Shown: in pieces, positions 59,140 through 64,000 of the stretch
How positions within the stretch are numbered: the first letter of the stretch is position 1
Layout: every line of letters starts with the position of its first letter
NCBI GenBank assembly: GCA_035532215.1
Contig: DATKRK010000042.1
Coordinates: 14,926 to 78,925 of the forward strand
Source: JAICIG01 sp035532215
GTDB taxonomy: Bacteria > Planctomycetota > Planctomycetia > Pirellulales > JAICIG01
Reading direction: 5' to 3'
DNA length: 64,000 nucleotides
The notes under the pieces: model-generated
The model's database searches: none
What the model was told of the DNA's origin: nothing
What the model saw: only the letters and a program-made list of their open reading frames with translations
Program-made: the position numbers and the translations under genes

Positions 59140-61449
59140 CTAGTCGTCTACTTGCAGGGCCTTGCCGGCGCGGAGCTTTCGGGCGGCGGATTGAGTGGCG
59201 GCGTTGGGGCTCTCGCCCGCCTTCTTGAGCAACTGGTAGTTGTCCTCGAGCCAACGCGGAACTTGGGAAAGTTCTTGTAGCACCTTCGGTCCGTGAGCGT
59301 AATCGGCCGAGAGCAAGCGCTTTTCGAGCGCGGGCACGGCCATGGGCGCGTTCAGCGTGGCCAAGGCCCGTGCGGCGAACCGGCAGGCCTGCGGATCATC
59401 GAGGAACGGCTCGATTAGCGGCATGACTTGCTCGCCGCCATGACGGCCGAGCGCCGACAAGAGCTGCTGTTTCTCGCCCGCGCTCCGCAGGTTTTTCGAC
59501 AATGCGGCGGCCTCGTCGACGGCGGCCGGAGCTTGGAGCTCAAGCAGCGCCTTGACGTATTGCAACCGTTGGTAAAGATCGTCGTCGGAGGTCGCCAGCG
59601 CTTCGCGAATCGGATCGATCGCCCACGGATCGCCGAGTTTGCCCAATGCAATCACGAAGGGAATCCGATCCTTTCCGCGGTTGCGTTCCAGGGCTTCGAT
59701 CAACGGCTCGACCGCCTGACGGTCGCCGAGATCCGCAAGCGCGTAAGCCGCCAATGTCCGTTGCCGACCTTTCAGCGCGGCAATCAGGGCGCGTAACGCT
59801 CGGGGGTCTTTGGACTTGGCCAGCGCCTGGAAATCGGCGGACGACTCCGCGCTGCCTTTGAACTTCTCCAGCACCGCGTCGATTTCCGACAATTCGCCGA
59901 TAGATTTGAGAGCGTCGAGCGCCGCCGTCTTGAGTTGCAGCTCGGCGCTGGTCCGCAGAGCTTGCAATTTCTCGACTCCCTCCTTGGCCTTCAACTCACC
60001 GAGGCTAGCGCAAGCGGCAAGCTGCACCGCTTTGTCGGAGTCGTCGAGCATGGCCGCCAGAGCCGTGCGCGCCCGGGGGCAATCGAAGGCGCCGGCCGCA
60101 TAGGCGGCGGCGTTGCGGATGGCCGCTTCGGACTCGTCCATCGCGGCGACGAGCGCCGCGGTGTCGGCGGAATCGTCTTGCCTCGCATCGGCGGGCGCCT
60201 TCGCCTTGCGGTCGCCCAGGGCACGCAGCGCCGCTGCGCGGAGGTCCGGCGGGCGGTCTTGCATCAAGGCAACCAATGCGCGCAGCACGCCAGGTTCGTC
60301 CAGATGAGTCCCCAGGGACTCGGCGGCTCCAATGCGCGTGGTCAATTGCTCATCGTGCAAGTGCCGCAGGAGCGTCGCCCCGGCGCCGTCGCGCCGGCCC
60401 AGCACCGCCAGGGCCGCGGCGGCTTCCGACGGGGCCGAAGGGAACATCCGGCTTCGCCACGTCGCATTCACGCCAGGGGTTTGCACGACGATCGACGGCG
60501 CCTTGTCGCGCCGCCGACTCACTTGCCAACTCCGCCAACGTTGGGCGGCTTCGTAGTCGAAATAGCAACTTGGCTCCGCGGGAAGCAGTACAAAACCGGG
60601 ATCGCCAAGCGGGACTTGTTCGGCAATTGCCGTCAGGCTAGTGAGATTCAGCAGATTGATCTCGGATCTGAATTCAATGACGCTCACGCTGGGTTCGATG
60701 TTTGCGGGCCGCAGCTTCGCCGACAACGCGCGCGCCTCGCTCTCGGTAAGATCGAGCGTGAAGGGATGCTCGCCCAGTTTCCCTTCGAGAATCCAGCGCT
60801 TCTCGGCCAGCGACAGCCATTGGCCAGGACTGCTCCGCAACTCTCCGAGGTCGAAGCTCAACCAGCGCGTGACCGCATCGTTCGGCCGCAATACGCAATC
60901 CTCGAAATACAGCAGCGAATCGGCCCGCGTGCGCGGATATTCGCCCGGGAGCAGAGCGACGCTGATCGGGAAGGGCGCCGTTCTGGGCCGCGTGTAGGGC
61001 AGCCGCTTGTCGCCGATACGCAGTACGAGGTCGGCAATCGCCAACTCCGCCGCCTCGTCGGAAGCGTTTTTTAGCGAGAGTCGGAAGAACAGGAACTGCG
61101 CCTGGGAATGGGACGTCATCTGCACGAGTTCGGCTGCGGCGTAAACGGGCGAAGGAGCGCCGGGCGCCGCAGTTTCGTCGGTGATCGAGGGATCGACGAT
61201 GGCGCGGAGCTTGTCGCTGAGCACCCAGCCCTCGACGCGGCGGTTTCCCCCGCCGAGGGCGATCGCGGTCCAGGAACCTTGCCGTTGCACGACCCGATAA
61301 CGTTCGCCGCGTCTGACGGTCGCGACAACCGCATCGCGCACCTTGACGGGCGCCGACTCGACGACGACCTCCACTTCCTCCGCCGCCCAGCAGGGCGCCG
61401 CGCACAGAACCGCCGCGAGCGCGGCCACAAGAGCTTGCAACCTGGCCAT
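59140..61449 (-). CDS. Exported HEAT-repeat protein with SH3-like N-terminal domain
   Basis: A 769-aa protein. Signal peptide LQALVAALAAVLCAAPCWAA, then an SH3b-like domain (VKVRDAVVATVRRGERYRVV, GWVLSDKL), a beta-rich region to about 310, and HEAT/PBS-lyase repeats to the end (AAESLGTHLDEPGVLRALVA, ALADLGDRQAVEPLIEAL). Likely periplasmic scaffold; function unknown. ATG 61449 has AAGGGGG upstream; the frame is open to 61662 but that part is not protein-like. Confidence 0.85.
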   Translation of the reverse strand: MARLQALVAALAAVLCAAPCWAAEEVEVVVESAPVKVRDAVVATVRRGERYRVVQRQGSWTAIALGGGNRRVEGWVLSDKLRAIVDPSITDETAAPGAPSPVYAAAELVQMTSHSQAQFLFFRLSLKNASDEAAELAIADLVLRIGDKRLPYTRPRTAPFPISVALLPGEYPRTRADSLLYFEDCVLRPNDAVTRWLSFDLGELRSSPGQWLSLAEKRWILEGKLGEHPFTLDLTESEARALSAKLRPANIEPSVSVIEFRSEINLLNLTSLTAIAEQVPLGDPGFVLLPAEPSCYFDYEAAQRWRSWQVSRRRDKAPSIVVQTPGVNATWRSRMFPSAPSEAAAALAVLGRRDGAGATLLRHLHDEQLTTRIGAAESLGTHLDEPGVLRALVALMQDRPPDLRAAALRALGDRKAKAPADARQDDSADTAALVAAMDESEAAIRNAAAYAAGAFDCPRARTALAAMLDDSDKAVQLAACASLGELKAKEGVEKLQALRTSAELQLKTAALDALKSIGELSEIDAVLEKFKGSAESSADFQALAKSKDPRALRALIAALKGRQRTLAAYALADLGDRQAVEPLIEALERNRGKDRIPFVIALGKLGDPWAIDPIREALATSDDDLYQRLQYVKALLELQAPAAVDEAAALSKNLRSAGEKQQLLSALGRHGGEQVMPLIEPFLDDPQACRFAARALATLNAPMAVPALEKRLLSADYAHGPKVLQELSQVPRWLEDNYQLLKKAGESPNAATQSAARKLRAGKALQVDD

Positions 61450-61830
61450 TTCGTCACCCCCTTGAATTGCTTGCGAATTCACCTGCCGAAAAACGCCGCT
61501 TGTGCGATCGCTTGGAAATATAGAACTGCGAACCTGGCGAGACGTTGCGACCGCGGCCTCGAGTTTATGCCCTCGTTGGTGCGGCGGCAAGCTGGGGCAT
61601 GTAATTCTGACGAACGAGTCATTGCGACGAATGTGACTGCCAGCCCGGCGGCCGCCGGGCAATTGCCGGGCGGCCGACTTGCAAAGGCGCGGCTCTGAGG
61701 TACAATGCCAAGACTGTAAGTCGTGGCCCGTTCGAGGGTTGTAGACTCGCGAAGCGGCGGCTCTGCGAGCCTAGGCCTTTGGGGCAAGCCAGTGAGCGAC
61801 GGGTTTTACGCCTCAGTCGCCCACGAATAC
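61450..61830. other. Intergenic region left of the tRNA-Leu fragment
   Basis: About 380 bases with no ORF or RNA gene supported. It should contain the promoter of the HEAT gene (minus) and of the tRNA (plus); one plus-strand promoter candidate is listed separately. Confidence 0.4.
61679..61706 (+). promoter_or_regulatory. Candidate sigma-70 promoter
   Basis: TTGCAA (61679) and TACAAT (61701) with 16-base spacing. It points toward the tRNA-Leu fragment 125 bases downstream. Confidence 0.4.
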
Positions 61831-61872
61831 GCGGGAATGGCGGAATTGGCAGACGCGCCAGGTTGAGGGCCT
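61831..61872 (+). tRNA. 5' half of tRNA-Leu (anticodon GAG), 3' half not recognisable
   Basis: The acceptor strand GCGGGAA, D-arm TGGCGGAATTGGCAGACGC and anticodon arm CCAGG-TTGAGGG-CCT are canonical tRNA-Leu. After CCT the anticodon stem no longer pairs and the variable and T arms are not formed. The break lies at the anticodon stem, a known target for tyrosine integrases, and an integrase gene starts about 130 bases later. Confidence 0.7.
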
Positions 61873-62005
61873 TTCCGATCGGTTGCCTCAAGTCGTTTGC
61901 CCGCAATATAGTTCCGCCATAGAATGCCTGCGAAGGGTACACTTTTGGTACACTGGCTGCGGTTGCATTGGTGCCACGTTGCCCTTTTCCCAAAGGGCCA
62001 CTTCC

Positions 62006-63337
62006 ATGGCAACCCTTCAAGAACGCAACGGCAGTTTCCGGATCCTCTTCGTTTACCACGGCAAACGCGAGACGTTTACGCTCGGTAGAGTCGCCCGAGA
62101 CGAGGCGGAGTCCAAGGCATCGCAGGTCGAGTACCTCCTGATGCGTCTCAAGCAGGGGCTGATCTCCATTCCCCCCGCGACCGGCATTGTCGACTTCCTG
62201 CTGTACGACGGCAAATCGGCGCCGGGGCCGGCGCCGATCGAAGCCGATTCCAAGGCGATCACTTTAGCACGACTCCGCGAGAAGTACCTCGCGACGCACG
62301 AGGCTTCGCTTGAACCCTCGACCATTGCCACGACTCGGCTCCATTTCCGAAACGTCGCCAAATCCCTTGGCGAGGGATTCCCTGTGGCCGAATTGTCGCT
62401 CGCCGACCTGCAGAAGCATGTGGACCGGCGGGCGAAAGCCAAGGGCGCGAAGGGCCGGAAACTTTCGCCGACGACTATCCGCAAGGAGATCGATACGCTC
62501 CGCGGCGCCTGGAATTGGGCGGTCAAGATGAAGCTGGTCGCCGGCCGGTTTCCGAACGACGGCTTGCGTTTTCCGAAGACTTCCGAAAAGCCGGCGTTCA
62601 TGACAAAGGCCGAAATCGAGCGGCAGATTGCAGCCGGCGGCTTGACCGAGGCGGAGATTGCCGAGTTCTGGGATAGCCTGTATTTAACGGTCGACGATCT
62701 CGCGGATTTGCTGGCGCATGTCAAGCAAGCGGCCAAGCACGGTTTTCTGCATCCGATGGTTTGCTTCGCCGCACACACCGGAGCCCGTCGGTCCGAAATC
62801 GTCCGTATCCGGCTTGCCGATCTGGACCTGTCAGGCCAAACAGTCACGATCCGCGAGCGCAAACGCGTCAAAGGCAAGACAACGACCCGCCGCGTGCCGC
62901 TTTCGCCGCATCTGGTCGACGTGCTTAAGGGCTGGCTGGCGATTCACCCCGGCGGTCCGTGGCTCTTTTGCCACGGTGTGAGCGTTGACCGCAGCCGCAC
63001 GCGGAGCCGGACGACCGGCCATAAGGGTAAAGAGAGAGCGAGGAGCCTCAAGGAACGTATGGCGGGCGTCAAGCAACGCGGCGCCGTGGCGATTGCCGCG
63101 TTAACCAGGGATGAGGCCCACGACCATCTGAAACGCGTGCTGAAGGACAGTCCCTGGAAACGGCTGCGCGGCTGGCACGCATTACGCCACAGCTTCGTTA
63201 GCGCCTGCGCCAGCCGCGGCGTCGATCAGCGACTGGTCGAGGCGTGGGCAGGGCACATGTCGCCCGAGATGAGCCGCCGCTACGCCCATTTATGGCCGAG
63301 CGTGCAACAGGAGGCGCTCGCGAAGGTCTTTGGATGA
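62006..63337 (+). CDS. Tyrosine recombinase (phage-type integrase)
   Basis: A 443-aa protein. The N-terminal arm-binding-like region is followed by a SAM-like core-binding domain (LSLADLQKHVDRRAKAKGAK) and the catalytic domain with Arg in TGARRSEIVRIR, a candidate Lys in IRERKRVKGKTTTR, HALRHS (His-x-x-Arg), WAGHMS and the nucleophile Tyr in SRRYAHLWP. ATG 62006 is the first good start; an extended frame from 61883 is not family-like. It adjoins the broken tRNA-Leu and presumably integrated the island. Confidence 0.92.
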   Translation: MATLQERNGSFRILFVYHGKRETFTLGRVARDEAESKASQVEYLLMRLKQGLISIPPATGIVDFLLYDGKSAPGPAPIEADSKAITLARLREKYLATHEASLEPSTIATTRLHFRNVAKSLGEGFPVAELSLADLQKHVDRRAKAKGAKGRKLSPTTIRKEIDTLRGAWNWAVKMKLVAGRFPNDGLRFPKTSEKPAFMTKAEIERQIAAGGLTEAEIAEFWDSLYLTVDDLADLLAHVKQAAKHGFLHPMVCFAAHTGARRSEIVRIRLADLDLSGQTVTIRERKRVKGKTTTRRVPLSPHLVDVLKGWLAIHPGGPWLFCHGVSVDRSRTRSRTTGHKGKERARSLKERMAGVKQRGAVAIAALTRDEAHDHLKRVLKDSPWKRLRGWHALRHSFVSACASRGVDQRLVEAWAGHMSPEMSRRYAHLWPSVQQEALAKVFG

Positions 63338-63360
63338 CACATCCACGCGCCAAGCAGGCA

Positions 63361-63750
63361 TCAGCCGGACCATGTCGCCAGGCGGACACGGAGCCGCTCG
63401 GGGGAATTCAACTCCAACACGCGGACTGTCGTTCGGCCGGTTGCCGTGCGCCCGAGGATGCGTAGCCCGCTCCATGAGAAGTGCTCGGTCCAGATTTGGC
63501 GCCGGGGATCAAACAACGGCGTGATTTCATTCGTGTCGGGATCGATTCCTGTGAGGTTGCTGGATTTATGCAGATTGCACTCGGCGCAGGCCAGGGCGAG
63601 ATTCTCCAAGTCGTCGGAGCCGCCGTGCTTGCGCGGGATAACGTGCTCGATTTGCAGCGGAACAATCGGAGAATCGATTTGGCGTCGCTGACAGTATTCG
63701 CAACGGTCGGCCGCCCGCTTTCGCACCGCCGCACGCGTCTGCGCGTCCAT
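63361..63750 (-). CDS. HNH endonuclease
   Basis: A 129-aa protein: zinc-type CEYC ... CAEC, the HNH core QIEHVIPRKHGGSDDLENLA and CNLHKSSNL. The C-terminal tail (RQIWTEHFSWSGLRILGRTA) is the usual extension of this family. It nicks or cuts DNA; such genes are common cargo of mobile islands. It runs convergent to the integrase and downstream of a small partner gene. Confidence 0.92.
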   Translation of the reverse strand: MDAQTRAAVRKRAADRCEYCQRRQIDSPIVPLQIEHVIPRKHGGSDDLENLALACAECNLHKSSNLTGIDPDTNEITPLFDPRRQIWTEHFSWSGLRILGRTATGRTTVRVLELNSPERLRVRLATWSG

Positions 63751-63755
63751 TGCGA

Positions 63756-64000
63756 TTAGTGCCCGCGGTCAGAGAGCCTGAAGCGGGCTTCGGCTTGCAA
63801 TACGGCAAGCAGATTATTGGCCTCGATATAGGCCTCGTATTCGGCGCGCTCGGATTCTGAAAGCTCGCCTTCGTTGGCTTTTTGCGCCAGATCGGTCAAC
63901 CGCTCGGCAATCATCGGATCGCCCTGCAGGCGGGCCAATTGCTGCGTTTGCTCAGGTGTAAGCAACGCAAAAATCGCGGCGGTTCCACGATGAAAAGCCT
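63756..64000 (-). CDS. Small protein paired with HNH endonuclease (partial, 5' end off the window)
   Basis: The frame is open from the stop at 63756 to the window edge, with residues GTAAIFALLLTPEQTQQLA, then AQKANEGELSESERAEYEAYI and NNLLAVLQAEARFRL. This resembles a small planctomycete family often found directly upstream of HNH genes. TTG 63965 could start it, but the upstream residues already fit the family, so the true start is probably beyond the edge. Confidence 0.6.
   Translation of the reverse strand, partial: AFHRGTAAIFALLTPEQTQQLARLQGDPMIAERLTDLAQKANEGELSESERAEYEAYIEANNLLAVLQAEARFRLSDRGH

Noticed and set aside
61831..61910. Complete tRNA-Leu gene
   Set aside because: CCCGC near 61901 could pair with the acceptor, but the anticodon stem, variable arm and T arm do not fold; I keep only the 5' half.

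Overview
The window is GC-rich bacterial chromosome, almost certainly from a member of the Planctomycetota. Four things point there: a PVM-type bacterial microcompartment locus, an archaeal-type methenyl-tetrahydromethanopterin cyclohydrolase (Mch), a PVC-type heme-binding HEAT/cytochrome c protein, and two large TPR + FG-GAP + ASPIC/UnbV proteins. No order-level assignment can be made from sequence alone. Start codons are often GTG or TTG.

Layout. 1-3.7 kb (minus): a C1 cluster of mch, a RimK-like ATP-grasp ligase and the start of an OleC-like AMP-ligase, split by a 160-aa orphan. 4.0-7.7 kb (plus): a DtxR/MntR-type regulator, SRP RNA, dnaX with an A10 slippage site, ybaB/ebfC and recR, the same order as in Bacillus. 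7.9-16.2 kb (plus): rpoN, two tandem TPR/FG-GAP/UnbV paralogues and nrdR. 16.4-22.1 kb: a small coiled-coil protein, a stand-alone receiver protein, a CheB-CheR-PAS-histidine kinase and a LuxR-type regulator whose phosphoacceptor Asp is Asn. 22.1-24.3 kb: an exonuclease remnant, an amidohydrolase and a DUF4404 protein.

24.3-35.1 kb (minus): a decayed prophage or phage-derived element (primase/helicase, terminase small and large subunits, repetitive structural protein, large serine recombinase). It carries an amber codon, several frameshifts, and a 285-bp MITE-like insertion with 23-bp terminal inverted repeats and a 9-bp target duplication. 35.1-39.7 kb: a Cys-rich protein, the PVC-type heme-binding protein and a lipoprotein with a 15-bp tandem repeat.

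39.9-50.6 kb (minus): the microcompartment operon. Transcribed right to left it holds a DeoR regulator, PduL, two BMC-H, acetate kinase-type kinase, BMC-P, CoA-acylating aldehyde dehydrogenase, BMC-P, an RpiB-like accessory protein, BMC-P, a class II aldolase with a C-terminal encapsulation peptide, a lactate/malate-type dehydrogenase and a class I aldolase-like protein. From known PVM biology the pathway should split fuculose/rhamnulose phosphate to lactaldehyde, oxidise it to lactyl-CoA, convert that to lactyl-phosphate by PduL, and make ATP with the kinase.

50.8-61.4 kb: a GNAT acetyltransferase, an unknown membrane protein, an Uma2-family protein with an internal duplication, two adjacent Hsp70s (one with a C-terminal membrane anchor), a small secreted helical protein with a clear terminator, and a HEAT-repeat secreted protein. 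61.8-64 kb: the 5' half of a tRNA-Leu(GAG) gene runs into a tyrosine-recombinase island with an HNH endonuclease, which continues beyond the window. Most gaps between genes hold long inverted repeats of many unrelated families.
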